Below are positions 46,305 through 55,469 of a stretch of DNA of 64,000 bases, in pieces. Positions within the stretch are counted from its first letter, which is position 1. The number at the start of each line of letters is the position of its first letter. The translations under genes were made by a program, and so were the position numbers. Origin of the DNA: Chlorobiaceae bacterium (lineage in GTDB: Bacteria; Bacteroidota; Chlorobiia; Chlorobiales; Chlorobiaceae); NCBI GenBank assembly GCA_013335405.1, contig JAAXVR010000001.1:1-64000 (forward strand), read 5' to 3'. The notes below the pieces were generated by a model that ran no database searches, was not told the DNA's origin, and saw only the letters and a list, made by a program, of their open reading frames with translations.

Positions 46305-47051
46305 ATGGCGGCAGAAAAAACCGAACGGCTTGCAGTGCTTATCGATGCCGATAACACACAGCCGGCGATTGTCGAGGGTCTCCTTGCAGAGGTGGCAAAA
46401 TACGGGACGGCAAGTGTAAAAAGGATATATGGCGACTGGACATCGACAGCGCTGAGGGGGTGGAAGGAGGTGCTGCTCGAGCACTCCATACAACCCATCC
46501 AGCAGTTCGGCTATACGAAAGGGAAAAATGCCACCGACAGTGCCATGATCATCGATGCGATGGACCTGCTCTATACAGGCAAATTCAACGGATTCTGCCT
46601 GGTTTCAAGCGACAGCGATTTTACGAAGCTCGCTTCACGTATCAGGGAATCGGGACTTCTCGTTTATGGTTTCGGCGAGAAAAAGACCCCGTCGCCGTTC
46701 GTATCCGCTTGTGACAAATTTATCTATATCGAGGTGCTCAGGGCCAGGATCAACGAGAACGAATCCATTGCGAGGAAATCCATGGCCGAACTCAAACAGG
46801 ACACTCGCCTTGTGCGTCTTCTTCGAAACGCCGTCGAGGCATCATCCGACGAGAGCGGATGGGCGCATCTCGCCACGACCGGAAGCAACATAGCCAAGCA
46901 GTCCCCGGAATTCGACCCCCGTAATTACGGTTACAGCAAGCTTGGGGAACTGATGGCAGCCACCAGGCTGTTCGATTTCGATGAACGGATCATCGGTGAA
47001 GGGCAGTCCAAAGCGATTTATGTTCGTGACAAACGCAAGAAAAACGAATAA
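46305..47051 (+). CDS. NYN-domain ribonuclease-like protein with C-terminal OST-HTH/LOTUS domain
   Basis: 248 residues. The PIN-like NYN domain starts with LAVLIDADNTQPAIVEGLLAE, contains KGKNATDSAMIIDAMDLLYT near residue 75 and FCLVSSDSDFTKLASRIRESG near residue 98, so the acidic catalytic cluster (D10, D12, D78, D101, D103 region) is complete. The tail, LVRLLRNAVEASSDESGWAHL to YGYSKLGELM, is an OST-HTH/LOTUS RNA-binding domain. LabA-like proteins of this plan are common; the RNA target is unknown. AAAGGTGGAG precedes the ATG. Confidence 0.88.
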   Translation: MAAEKTERLAVLIDADNTQPAIVEGLLAEVAKYGTASVKRIYGDWTSTALRGWKEVLLEHSIQPIQQFGYTKGKNATDSAMIIDAMDLLYTGKFNGFCLVSSDSDFTKLASRIRESGLLVYGFGEKKTPSPFVSACDKFIYIEVLRARINENESIARKSMAELKQDTRLVRLLRNAVEASSDESGWAHLATTGSNIAKQSPEFDPRNYGYSKLGELMAATRLFDFDERIIGEGQSKAIYVRDKRKKNE

Positions 47052-47068
47052 ACCAAAGAGGAGGTCCT

Positions 47069-48082
47069 ATGCGATACATCAAGACCGTTCTGCTGTTATT
47101 CTTTGCTTTCGTGCTTTTTCTTCCGGTTCCGGCATCTGCAGTCGATCTGCCGGGTTCCAGGGACAACCCGTTGTTGCGAAGGTTCATCGGGTCGGAGATC
47201 GTGGCTTTTCAGGTCAAACGGTTCGATCAGTATGAACTGCAGACATCAACCTTCTCCCGCTACAATTTCGCGACAAAAAAACGGGATTATGTAAAACCTC
47301 CCCTCAGGCCCGAGGGGAAAATGACTCGCATCTGGTACGAAGCCGCCGGGGATACAGGCTCGCTGGAAGTGTACCGGAACTACCTCAACGAGCTTGTTTC
47401 GAAAGGGTTCGTCATCCTTTATGATTCCAAAAGGGACCCTGCCGCCATAAGCTGGATAAACTACCTGGCACCGTTCAGCCATATTGATATTCAGACCAGC
47501 CGCAGCAATTATATTTTTTACGCTGCCGAAAAAGGAGGAATCTGTGTGGCGAGCGCAAAGAAGAGCCGGCCCGAAGGCGATGTCTACGTTCAGCTGATAG
47601 CCGTGGAGTGGGGCAGGAACGAACCAGTATACAAGGCGCGGCGCGGGGCCTACATTGCTCTTGATATCATCGAAACACAGCCGATGGTGCAGAAAATGGT
47701 GACCGTGACAGCCGACGAGATGTCCCGGTCGATCAGTACGACCGGCAGGGTGTCGCTTTACGGAATCTATTTCGACACGAACAAATCGGATATCAGACCG
47801 GAATCGCGCCCGGCACTGCAGGAGATTGCCTCGCTCCTGAAAAAGCAGCCGGTACTGAAACTGCACGTTGTCGGCCATACGGACAATATCGGAGGCATCG
47901 AGTTCAACATGGGGCTTTCAAAGCGCAGAGCCGATGCCGTAGTGGCTTCGCTTGCAAGGGATTTCGGGATCGCTCCGGCACGTCTGACGGCAAATGGTGT
48001 CGCTTACCTCGCACCTGTCGCACCCAATACGACCGAGCCCGGAAGGGCAAGGAACCGCCGGGTCGAGCTGGTCCCGAGGTGA
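47069..48082 (+). CDS. OmpA-family outer-membrane/peptidoglycan-binding protein
   Basis: 337 residues. Signal peptide MRYIKTVLLLFFAFVLFLPVPASA. The middle 190 residues are a beta-rich region of unknown fold with MTRIWYEAAGDTGSLEVYRNY, somewhat like DUF4892 proteins. The C-terminal OmpA domain begins LYGIYFDTNKSDIRPESRPALQEIA and holds HVVGHTDNIGG and the peptidoglycan-binding NxxLSxxRAxxV pattern as FNMGLSKRRADAV. AGAGGAGG before the ATG is a strong ribosome-binding site. A bidirectional terminator follows at 48171. Confidence 0.9.
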   Translation: MRYIKTVLLLFFAFVLFLPVPASAVDLPGSRDNPLLRRFIGSEIVAFQVKRFDQYELQTSTFSRYNFATKKRDYVKPPLRPEGKMTRIWYEAAGDTGSLEVYRNYLNELVSKGFVILYDSKRDPAAISWINYLAPFSHIDIQTSRSNYIFYAAEKGGICVASAKKSRPEGDVYVQLIAVEWGRNEPVYKARRGAYIALDIIETQPMVQKMVTVTADEMSRSISTTGRVSLYGIYFDTNKSDIRPESRPALQEIASLLKKQPVLKLHVVGHTDNIGGIEFNMGLSKRRADAVVASLARDFGIAPARLTANGVAYLAPVAPNTTEPGRARNRRVELVPR

Positions 48083-48170
48083 TTCCCGGTTGTCAAGTTA
48101 CAGCAGTCATATTGCCGCTGTTCCAGAAAAACGTTTTCCGGCAGGATTCGGTTCGAAAAGAGGAAAAAGC

Positions 48171-48198
48171 AAAAAGCCCTGTGAAGCAGGGCTTTTTT
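48171..48198. terminator. Bidirectional terminator between the OmpA gene and tRNA-Asp
   Basis: AAAAAGCCCTG (48171-48181), loop TGAAG, CAGGGCTTTTTTT (48187-48198). The poly-A/poly-T arms let it end both the plus-strand OmpA transcript and the minus-strand tRNA transcript. Confidence 0.85.
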
Positions 48199-48202
48199 TA
48201 TG

Positions 48203-48277
48203 CGGAGCTGACGGGGCTCGAACCCGCGACCTCCTGCGTGACAGGCAGGCGCTCTAACCAAGCTGAGCTACAGCTCC
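48203..48277 (-). tRNA. tRNA-Asp (anticodon GTC)
   Basis: Read on the minus strand, acceptor GGAGCTG pairs with CAGCTCC. The D-arm TAGCTCAG...GGTTAGAGC, the anticodon stem CCTGC/GCAGG around CTGTCAC with GTC anticodon, and the T-arm GCGGG-TTCGAGC-CCCGT are all present. The 3' CCA is not encoded; the discriminator is G. A promoter-like TTG-N20-TACATTTA lies 13 bases upstream. Confidence 0.97.
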
Positions 48278-48289
48278 GTTAATGAGTTG

Positions 48290-48320
48290 TAAATGTATCG
48301 ACGCCCGGTATAATATCCAA
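48290..48320 (-). promoter_or_regulatory. TTG-N20-TACATTTA promoter for tRNA-Asp
   Basis: On the minus strand TTG, a 20-base spacer and TACATTTA (seven of eight matches to TAnnTTTG) end 12 bases before the tRNA, the expected distance for a short tRNA leader. The remaining bases to 48535, in front of gltA, show no gene. Confidence 0.55.
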
Positions 48321-48535
48321 AAAGAATTTTCATTTTTTCTTCTCATCGACGGTATCAGTCAGGATATGATTTTGTCCGGAGGCAAATTTCTGAAAACGTC
48401 GGAAGCAAAACCGTATTTTTCCACTGAGTATTTTGAAGATTTTCATAATTTCGAGCACGAATGTAATTGGAAATGCCACATCGAACGGCGATGTCATGCT
48501 ACTGTTTTTTTATAATCATTAGATGAGTACCAGCC

Positions 48536-49879
48536 ATGGTCGCTACAGAGTCCAGAAATTCTCTGACTGTCAAGGACAACCGGACAGGGAAGACTTATGA
48601 ATTACCCATCGAGAACGGTGCGATCCTCACATCGGATCTCAGAAAAATCAAAGTTTCGGAAGAGGATTTCGGTCTGCTCGGCTATGACCCGGGTTTCATG
48701 AACACCGCTTCCTGCAAAAGCTCGATTACCTATATCGACGGTGACAGGGGGATCCTTCGTTACCGGGGTTATCCCATCGAACAGCTTGCAGAAAAGAGCA
48801 CGTTCCTGGAAACCGCCTACCTGCTCATCAAGGGAGTGCTTCCCGACAAGGAGCGCCTTGCGGTCTGGACCTACAACATCAGGCACAATACGCTGACCCA
48901 TTCCAACATGAGGGTATTCATGGACGGTTTCCGCTACGATGCCCACCCGATGGGAATCCTTGTCGGCACGATCGGCGCACTTTCAACCTTTTATCCCGAT
49001 GCGAAGGATGTCAGCCACGAAGAGTCCCGCAAGCTGCAGGTGCGAAGGCTGATAGGAAAGATACCTACCCTTGCGGCGCTGAGTTTCAGGCACAGCATGG
49101 GGTTCCCTTATGTCCTGCCTGACGATGAACTGAGCTATACCGGCAACTTCCTTTCGATGATGTTCAAAATGACCGAGCCACGCTACAGGCCTAATCCTGT
49201 TCTTGAACATGCACTCGACGTCCTTTTCATTCTTCATGCCGACCACGAACAGAATTGCTCGACCAGTGCCGTGAGGTCTGTAGGGAGCTCGGGTGTCGAT
49301 CCCTATTCAGCAATTGCTGCAGGATGCGCGGCGCTTTACGGTCCGCTCCACGGCGGTGCGAACGAAGCCGTAATCCATATGCTCAAAAAGATCGGCTCCG
49401 TCGACAAGATACCCGAGTTCATCAAATCCGTCAAGGCGGGCGAAGGCCGTCTCATGGGCTTCGGACACAGAGTGTACAAGAATTACGACCCGAGGGCGAA
49501 AATCATCAAGGAAATCGCTTTCCAGGTGTTCGAGGAAACCGGTCGCAATCCGCTTCTCGATATTGCTCTCGAACTCGAGAGGATTGCGCTCGAAGACGAG
49601 TATTTCGTCAAACGCAAGCTTTATCCGAACGTTGACTTCTATTCCGGGCTGATCTACACTGCCATGGGATTCCCGCTCGAAATGTTTCCGGTACTTTTTG
49701 CTATCGGCAGGGCTCCGGGTTGGCTGGCGCAGTGGATAGAGCAGGTGAGGGACCAGGAACAGAAAATCGCAAGGCCCCGCCAGATCTATCTTGGTGAAGA
49801 TAGCCGCGAATACGTGCCGATCGAGCGGCGTCCGAAAATCAGGCCGGATGAGCAGAAATTCGGTATCTGCAGGCTTTAG
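48536..49879 (+). CDS. gltA: Citrate synthase
   Basis: 447 residues of the long, hexameric type. FMNTASCKSSITYIDGDRGILRYRGYPIEQL is family-typical, split at residues 50-80. Catalytic residues: His in LYGPLHGGANEAV near residue 278, His in GFGHRVYKNYDPRAKII near residue 316, Asp in NVDFYSGLIY near residue 370. It condenses acetyl-CoA with oxaloacetate. Green sulfur bacteria fix CO2 by the reverse TCA cycle, where citrate is cleaved by ATP-citrate lyase, so this enzyme would run in the opposite sense. No ribosome-binding site of the usual kind precedes the ATG. Confidence 0.94.
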   Translation: MVATESRNSLTVKDNRTGKTYELPIENGAILTSDLRKIKVSEEDFGLLGYDPGFMNTASCKSSITYIDGDRGILRYRGYPIEQLAEKSTFLETAYLLIKGVLPDKERLAVWTYNIRHNTLTHSNMRVFMDGFRYDAHPMGILVGTIGALSTFYPDAKDVSHEESRKLQVRRLIGKIPTLAALSFRHSMGFPYVLPDDELSYTGNFLSMMFKMTEPRYRPNPVLEHALDVLFILHADHEQNCSTSAVRSVGSSGVDPYSAIAAGCAALYGPLHGGANEAVIHMLKKIGSVDKIPEFIKSVKAGEGRLMGFGHRVYKNYDPRAKIIKEIAFQVFEETGRNPLLDIALELERIALEDEYFVKRKLYPNVDFYSGLIYTAMGFPLEMFPVLFAIGRAPGWLAQWIEQVRDQEQKIARPRQIYLGEDSREYVPIERRPKIRPDEQKFGICRL

Positions 49880-49934
49880 GTTTTTTCGGGTTGTGGCTGA
49901 AACGTTGTTTATCCATTTAACGCAGGAAGATTTC

Positions 49935-50222
49935 ATGTCCGTTACAGCAAAAGATGTGGCTTATATCGCGGAGCTGGCAAGGCTCAGATTTACAGACGAC
50001 GAGAAGGAAAGGATGACGAGCGAACTCAACGAGATCCTTCTGTATATCGAAAAACTGAAAGAGGTGGATACTGAAGGCGTCGAGCCGCTCAGCGGTATAC
50101 ACGATCTTTCGAATTTCCTTCGCGAAGATGTGGCTTTTCCTTCGCTTTCGCAGGAAGCGGTGCTGCACAATGCGCCTGACCGCCAGGACCGCTTTTTCAA
50201 GGTGCCGAAAGTTATCGGATAA
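49935..50222 (+). CDS. gatC: Aspartyl/glutamyl-tRNA amidotransferase subunit C
   Basis: 95 residues. The small subunit of the GatCAB complex that amidates misacylated Glu-tRNA(Gln) and Asp-tRNA(Asn). DVAYIAELARLRFTDDEKERM and VDTEGVEPLSGIHDLSNFLREDV are the usual blocks. CAGGAAG precedes the ATG at 49935, which matches the family start; longer in-frame extensions enter gltA. gatA and gatB are not in the window. Confidence 0.93.
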   Translation: MSVTAKDVAYIAELARLRFTDDEKERMTSELNEILLYIEKLKEVDTEGVEPLSGIHDLSNFLREDVAFPSLSQEAVLHNAPDRQDRFFKVPKVIG

Positions 50223-50230
50223 CCTGAGGG

Positions 50231-50524
50231 ATGGTCGACATACGTGAGAAGAACGGCAATGCGGTTTTCATGGTCAGGGTGCAACCCCGGTCATCGAAAA
50301 GCATGATTTGCGGTCTTTACAACGGAGGACTGAAAGTTTCCCTCAAAGCGGCACCTGTGGATGATGCCGCCAACGAGGAGTGTATCAGACTTTTTTCAGG
50401 TCTTTTCAGGGTGCCGGTTTCGAGGGTGCAGATCGTTTCCGGAAAGACGTCGCGAACGAAACGCATGATGATCGAAGGGGTGGATTCCGGAACTGCGGCT
50501 TCGGTCCTCGGCAACTGCAGCTGA
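50231..50524 (+). CDS. YggU-family protein (DUF167)
   Basis: 97 residues. The fold markers [37 protein letters not shown], broken here into blocks near residues 15-50, and [16 protein letters not shown] near 65 match DUF167. Function unknown. It starts eight bases after gatC and precedes dtd by 18, so it sits in the gatC-yggU-dtd-kdsB run. Confidence 0.88.
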   Translation: MVDIREKNGNAVFMVRVQPRSSKSMICGLYNGGLKVSLKAAPVDDAANEECIRLFSGLFRVPVSRVQIVSGKTSRTKRMMIEGVDSGTAASVLGNCS

Positions 50525-50542
50525 AACACAGGGAAAAACGCT

Positions 50543-50995
50543 ATGCGGGCAGTTATCCAGAGGGTCTCTTCGGCCGAAGTGACGGCGGATGAAGGACGGC
50601 GTTCGGGAATCGGCCGGGGTCTTCTCATCCTGCTGGGTGTCGCGCCAGGCGACGGTGAGCGGGAAACAGCATGGATGAGCAGAAAGATAGCGGCCCTGAG
50701 GATTTTCAACGATCCCGACGGAAAAATGAACCTGTCGCTCACGGATACCGGAGGCGATGCGCTTGTCGTTTCACAGTTCACCCTGTATGGTGATGCGAGC
50801 CGTGGCAACAGACCGGGATTTACAGGCTCGGCAGGTTTCGAAGATGCAAGACCGGTTTATGAGGCATTCGTCACGGCCATCACAGGAGAGCTCGGAAAAC
50901 CGGTAAAGACCGGCTGGTATGGGGCGGAAATGCAGGTATCCCTTGTCAATGACGGTCCCGTGACTCTGATTATCGATTCACCACAACATTCATGA
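50543..50995 (+). CDS. dtd: D-aminoacyl-tRNA deacylase
   Basis: 150 residues. It removes D-amino acids from tRNA. The start [18 protein letters not shown], the active-site [21 protein letters not shown] (SQxT at residue 78) and the C-terminal [14 protein letters not shown] with the cross-subunit GP motif are diagnostic. The stop codon overlaps the kdsB ATG (ATGA at 50992-50995). Confidence 0.96.
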   Translation: MRAVIQRVSSAEVTADEGRRSGIGRGLLILLGVAPGDGERETAWMSRKIAALRIFNDPDGKMNLSLTDTGGDALVVSQFTLYGDASRGNRPGFTGSAGFEDARPVYEAFVTAITGELGKPVKTGWYGAEMQVSLVNDGPVTLIIDSPQHS

Positions 50996-51738
50996 ACGTA
51001 GTCATTCTTATTCCCGCAAGGCTCGATTCGACCCGACTTCCCGGCAAGATGCTCGCAGATGTCGAAGGCATGCCGCTGATCGTGAGAACATGGCGGCAGG
51101 CCCTCAAGTCACGCCTCGCAAATCGTGTGGCCGTAGCGACAGACAGTATGGAAATATCGGATGTCCTTCAGGCATACGGTGCAGAAGTTGTCATGACCTC
51201 ATCCGGTCTCACCTGCGGAACCGAGCGGATAGCCGAAGCGGCCCTTCATACAGGAGGGGATGTTTTTGTGAATCTCCAGGGCGATGAGCCGCTTATCAGC
51301 CCTGAAAATATCGATCTTGTCATCGAACCGTTCCTCTGTTCCGAAGCTCCGGATTGCGCGACACTCGTTTTTCCCCTGCAGCCCGGCGACCGCTTGCAGA
51401 TCGATGATCCTCATGTCGTAAAGGTTGTCGTCAGCAGGAAGGGCAATGCCCTCTATTTTTCTCGCAGCCCTGTACCGTTCAGGCGCAACCAGCTTCCTTC
51501 GACGGTATTCTACCGGCATATCGGCCTCTATGCCTTCAAGGCCGCCGTGCTGCAGGAATTCGCATCGCTTCCCTCCTCGATGCTCGAGGAAGCCGAGTCT
51601 CTTGAACAGCTAAGGCTTCTGGAAAACGGCTACCGTATCAGGTGCGTGGTTACCGGTGCCGACACTCCCGGGGTCAACACGATCGAAGAGCTCGAGCTGG
51701 TTCGCAGCATCGTCAGGTGCGGATGTCCTGACCGATGA
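50992..51738 (+). CDS. kdsB: 3-deoxy-manno-octulosonate cytidylyltransferase
   Basis: 248 residues. It makes CMP-Kdo for lipopolysaccharide. [27 protein letters not shown] near the start, [18 protein letters not shown] near residue 90, and [11 protein letters not shown] near 158 are the signatures. Its start overlaps dtd, and the last 26 bases overlap the convergent xseA. Shows that the organism has Kdo-type LPS. Confidence 0.95.
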   Translation: MNVVILIPARLDSTRLPGKMLADVEGMPLIVRTWRQALKSRLANRVAVATDSMEISDVLQAYGAEVVMTSSGLTCGTERIAEAALHTGGDVFVNLQGDEPLISPENIDLVIEPFLCSEAPDCATLVFPLQPGDRLQIDDPHVVKVVVSRKGNALYFSRSPVPFRRNQLPSTVFYRHIGLYAFKAAVLQEFASLPSSMLEEAESLEQLRLLENGYRIRCVVTGADTPGVNTIEELELVRSIVRCGCPDR

Positions 51739-52921
51739 CTGCCGGCAGTGTGCCGTCGTGGAAGTGCAGTTCGACAGGATCTGCAAGGTGGAGATTTCTT
51801 TTTCCGGTTATGAACCGTCCCTCTTTTTTTACCAGCACGTATCCTCTCGCTAGCGTTTTATGGTAATCGAGTATCCCGAGTTGCCGGGTTATCGAAGACC
51901 AGTGGCCTGCGGTTTCATCGAAGCGTAAGAGAAGATTTCGAGCCATGAGCTCCCTGAGCATGCTGATGCGCTCGATGAACTGCTGCATTTCGAGGGGTGG
52001 CCGGTTGAAGGCGTAACTGCTGCAGATCGAGTATATCTGCCTGTCGGCACCTTCGAGTTTCGCAGTTACGAAGTTTTCCTGCCGGGAAAGCAGCAATTCG
52101 ATTCCTTTGAGCAGTTGTCCGGTATCCGGAACGGCAAGTTCCGCTGCGATCGAAGGTGTCCCTGCCCTCAAATCGGCCACCATGTCTGCGATGGTGATGT
52201 CGGTTTCATGTCCGATTGCGCTGATAACCGGGATCGATGAACGGTAAATCGCCTCTGCTACCAGCTCGGTGTTGAAGGCCTGCAGGTCTTCGAGCGATCC
52301 ACCTCCCCTTGCCATGATGATGACTTCAGGTCTCTGGCTCCCTTTTTTCTGTGCATTGAACCAGGCTATGGCTGAAGCGACAGACTCCGCAGCGTTCGAA
52401 CCCTGGACTTTGACCGGGTAGAGCAGGAGGCGTGCCGCCGGGAACCTCCTTGAAAGCACGTTGCTCATATCTTCGATTACTGCGCCGGTAGAAGAGGTTA
52501 CCAGGCCAATCGTTTCCGGGATCGGCGGGATCGTTTTTTTTCTTTCGGAGCTGAAATAACCAGCCTTTGACAGTTTATGGAGCAGCTCGGCGAAGGCCTG
52601 CTGCAGGGCGCCCTCTCCGGCTGGAGTGAGCGATGAGCAGATAAGCTGGTAGCGCCCCGCAGGAGGGTAAACTTCAAGCCTGCCTTCGGCGATGATTTCG
52701 AGGCCGTCCCTCAGTTCCACCTGCAGCGCGCTGGCAGCATTCTTCCAGATGACGGCAGAAATCTGCGCTCCTTCATCCTTGAGGGTCAGGTAGACATGTC
52801 CGGAGGTATGCCTTTTGAGATTGGATATTTCCCCCCTTACCCTGATTTTGGGGAAAAGGATTTCAAGCTCTGTTTTGATGTGCTGTGTCAGCTGGCTGAC
52901 GGAAAGAATCTCTGCTGCCAT
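51713..52921 (-). CDS. xseA: Exodeoxyribonuclease VII large subunit
   Basis: 402 residues. OB-fold N-terminus ([25 protein letters not shown] split over residues 23-48) followed by the catalytic domain with [24 protein letters not shown] near 140, [17 protein letters not shown] near 200 and [26 protein letters not shown] near 232. A coiled region and short C-terminal fold finish the protein. The small subunit gene xseB is not next to it. The convergent overlap with kdsB is 26 bases. Confidence 0.95.
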   Translation of the reverse strand: MAAEILSVSQLTQHIKTELEILFPKIRVRGEISNLKRHTSGHVYLTLKDEGAQISAVIWKNAASALQVELRDGLEIIAEGRLEVYPPAGRYQLICSSLTPAGEGALQQAFAELLHKLSKAGYFSSERKKTIPPIPETIGLVTSSTGAVIEDMSNVLSRRFPAARLLLYPVKVQGSNAAESVASAIAWFNAQKKGSQRPEVIIMARGGGSLEDLQAFNTELVAEAIYRSSIPVISAIGHETDITIADMVADLRAGTPSIAAELAVPDTGQLLKGIELLLSRQENFVTAKLEGADRQIYSICSSYAFNRPPLEMQQFIERISMLRELMARNLLLRFDETAGHWSSITRQLGILDYHKTLARGYVLVKKEGRFITGKRNLHLADPVELHFHDGTLPAVIGQDIRT

Positions 52922-53109
52922 ATCACGAAAAGGTATAAGGTGCCTTCCGAATTGTTCAGGGCAATTTATTGCAGGAGCCGGTAATAAACAAAGAATGGTC
53001 CGTGGTGCTCCGGTTTTCGTTTTCCACGGAGCCCATATCGCAAGGCATGAGGGAGTTTTAGGCGGGGAAGTGTTATATTCGTTTTTTTAATGGAAGGAGC
53101 AGCGAGAGC

Positions 53110-54162
53110 ATGATACCCGGCGATGCAAAGAAAAACGACGGCCTTTCGGATGAACTCGCGGAAAGGCTTTCTCTCGGGATACCGGAGGCCCGTCATCTTG
53201 TTTGTGCCTTTTCGAGGGGGATGGCCGGCGAACTGCTTGCCTCGGGGAATATTTATCTGGGTGGGGTCGGTTTGTTTTCGGTAGCGTATGTTCCCTCCGA
53301 AAAGAAAACAGGCGTGACCGGCATAGTCTATACTTCCCCGCGAAACAGGCTTGTTTTCGATCCTAAAATTTCCGGCAGGGATGACAGCCGGCGTATTGCC
53401 CTGACCGGGGTATCCGTTGCGGACGTTGACGCAGAACGTTTCCGCAGGACGTTGCTTTCCGTGCTTTCCGCCGCCGTCAAACAGAAGCGGGAAATCCGCC
53501 TCAAGGGTTTCGGTATGTTCGCCCATGATGACGGAACGTATACCTTCTTTCCTGAACGGTCTTTCGATGAGCTGCTCAACAGGGAGTATCTCAATCTCGA
53601 CGAGGTTGTCCTGCCTCTGAGGGATCCTGCCGGAGACGTTACCAGGGCCATGAACGGCAGAAAAAACAGGCGCTCCTTGCTGATTGCCGCTATTTTTCTG
53701 TTCGCAGGGCTCCTGCTGGGCGTGCTGTATGTGACTGGATTACCGGGTTCTTTCCAGACAGGCCTGTTCCAGGACAGAACAGATCAGCTCCCTCCGGCCA
53801 GAACGTGGGCATCGAACCAGCCTGCAGAAACGGAGGAGACTCCTGGTGGTGTTCAGAAAGAGCCAGCCGCTCTTGATTCACTGATCCTTGCCGAGGGTGA
53901 CTTTACGATCGTTCTCGCCACTTTCCGAAGAGCGGAAACCGCGAACAGAGAAGCCCGACGCCTTCGATCCGAAGGGTTTCCGGCATTTGTATGGTCTGTT
54001 TCCGACGGCGGCAGGAACTATTTCAGTGTCGCAACCGGCAGGTTTTCCGATATCGGCACAGCAAAGCTGGCGATCGGGAAGTTGCCGGAATCTGTTATAG
54101 GCGATGCCTGTGTACAAAAGGTCATAAAAGAGGTTGTGCTTCATGGAAAAAAAGAATTGTAA
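53110..54162 (+). CDS. HU-fold/SPOR fusion membrane protein
   Basis: 350 residues. The N-terminal 150 residues look like the HU/CCDC81-type fold found in Bacteroidetes proteins: GNIYLGGVGLFSVAY, LVFDPKISGRDD and EIRLKGFGMFAHDDGTYTFFP. A transmembrane helix follows (LLIAAIFLFAGLLLGVLYV near 198-216), then a Pro/Glu-rich linker and a C-terminal SPOR domain (FTIVLATFRRAETANREARRL, FPAFVWSVSDGGRNYFSVATGRF) that binds glycan strands lacking stem peptides at division sites. It is a cytoplasm-to-periplasm protein. The end overlaps the bchY start by 20 bases. Confidence 0.75.
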   Translation: MIPGDAKKNDGLSDELAERLSLGIPEARHLVCAFSRGMAGELLASGNIYLGGVGLFSVAYVPSEKKTGVTGIVYTSPRNRLVFDPKISGRDDSRRIALTGVSVADVDAERFRRTLLSVLSAAVKQKREIRLKGFGMFAHDDGTYTFFPERSFDELLNREYLNLDEVVLPLRDPAGDVTRAMNGRKNRRSLLIAAIFLFAGLLLGVLYVTGLPGSFQTGLFQDRTDQLPPARTWASNQPAETEETPGGVQKEPAALDSLILAEGDFTIVLATFRRAETANREARRLRSEGFPAFVWSVSDGGRNYFSVATGRFSDIGTAKLAIGKLPESVIGDACVQKVIKEVVLHGKKEL

Positions 54163-55390
54163 CCGCCGCATGGCCTTGCATCCGCAGTCGATGTGCCCGG
54201 CGTTCGGCGGGCTGAGGGTGCTCATGAGGATCGATGGCGTCCAGGTCTGCATGGCTGCCGATCAGGGTTGCCTCTACGGCCTCACGTTTGTGTCGCATTT
54301 CTATGCTGCGAGAAAATCGATCGTTTCTCCGGAACTCATGAACGTTCAGATATCGGGTGGAAGCATGATTGACGACCTCCGACGGACGATCGACGAAATC
54401 GCCAGGGATCCATCGGTACGATTCATACCCGTAGTCAGCACTTGCGTCGCCGAGACAGCAGGAATTGCCGAGGAGCTTCTGCCCAGGAGGGCGGGCAATG
54501 CGGAAGTGCTTCTTGTCCGCCTTCCCGCTTTCCAGATCAGGACGCATCCCGAAGCGAAGGATGTTGCCGTGGCGACCCTCCTGAAGCGATTCGGATCGTT
54601 CGATCAGCCTCGAAGGCCAAGGTCGCTTGTCGTGCTCGGCGAAATATTTCCCGTGGATGCCATGACCATCGGTGCCACTCTCCAGAAAATCGGCGTTGAA
54701 TCGGTCATCACCCTTCCGGGCTCAGCCCTCGAGGATTATATCGAGGCCGGCCAGGCCGAAGCTTGTGCAGTGCTCCATCCGTTCTACGAGCGTACGGTAT
54801 CACTGCTGGAAGAGAAAGGGGTCAAGATCGTCAGGGGCAATCCGATCGGCGCGAATGGAACTGCGCAATGGATAAGGCGTATAGGTGAAGCGCTTGCACT
54901 CGATTCCTCGTCGGTCGAGGCAGTAGCCGGGGAAGAAGCCGGTAAAGCGAGAGAGACAATGGCCGGATTCAGCAAGATGCGCGGCAAGGTTATCGTTGCC
55001 GGCTACGAAGGCAATGAGCTGCCTGTAGTTCGCCTGCTGCTCGAAGCGGGGCTCGACGTGCCCTATGCCTCCACCTCGATCGCACAGACCGAGCTCGGCG
55101 AGGAGGACCACAAGGTGCTTACCATGCTTGGTACGGAAATCCGTTACCGGAAATACCTCGAAGAAGACATGGATGCGGTCGAACGGTATTCTCCCGACCT
55201 TGTCATCGGAACGACATCCCTCGACAGCTTTGCGAAGGAACGCGGCATTCCGGCGATCTACTACACGAACAACATCTCGGCCCGCCCTCTTTTCTTTGCT
55301 GCCGGAGCGGCTACCGTGCTCGGCATGATCAGTGGGCTGCTTGAACGCAAGGAAGTGTTCCGGAAGATGAAGGAGTATTTCGAAGGCTGA
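54143..55390 (+). CDS. bchY: Chlorophyllide a reductase subunit Y
   Basis: 415 residues of the nitrogenase-like BchY/NifD-related family. QSMCPAFGGLRVLMRIDGVQVCMAADQGCLYGLTFVSHFYAAR, here read in pieces across residues 16-60, has the cysteines ligating the 4Fe-4S cluster. LGEIFPVDAMTIGATLQKIG and ILHPFYERTV-like VLHPFYERTVSLLEEKG follow the Rhodobacter BchY pattern. With BchX and BchZ it reduces the C7-C8 bond of chlorophyllide a, a step to bacteriochlorophyll a. bchX and bchZ are elsewhere. AAGAGG sits ten bases before the ATG at 54143. Confidence 0.9.
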   Translation: MEKKNCNRRMALHPQSMCPAFGGLRVLMRIDGVQVCMAADQGCLYGLTFVSHFYAARKSIVSPELMNVQISGGSMIDDLRRTIDEIARDPSVRFIPVVSTCVAETAGIAEELLPRRAGNAEVLLVRLPAFQIRTHPEAKDVAVATLLKRFGSFDQPRRPRSLVVLGEIFPVDAMTIGATLQKIGVESVITLPGSALEDYIEAGQAEACAVLHPFYERTVSLLEEKGVKIVRGNPIGANGTAQWIRRIGEALALDSSSVEAVAGEEAGKARETMAGFSKMRGKVIVAGYEGNELPVVRLLLEAGLDVPYASTSIAQTELGEEDHKVLTMLGTEIRYRKYLEEDMDAVERYSPDLVIGTTSLDSFAKERGIPAIYYTNNISARPLFFAAGAATVLGMISGLLERKEVFRKMKEYFEG

Positions 55391-55410
55391 AGGGGAACCT
55401 TCTGCTGAAA

Positions 55411-55443
55411 ACAGAAAAAGCCGGAAATTCCGGCTTTTTCTGT
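55411..55443. terminator. Bidirectional terminator between bchY and frr
   Basis: ACAGAAAAAGCCGG (55411-55424), loop of about five bases, CCGGCTTTTTCTGT (55430-55443). The long perfect hairpin with A and T tracts ends both convergent transcripts. Confidence 0.9.
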
Positions 55444-55469
55444 TCCTTCATTGCTGATGAAGAGGGTGA

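Noticed and set aside
48282-48515. 77-codon open frame between tRNA-Asp and gltA
   Set aside because: Runs across the tRNA promoter site, has Cys/Phe-rich odd composition and no recognisable domain.
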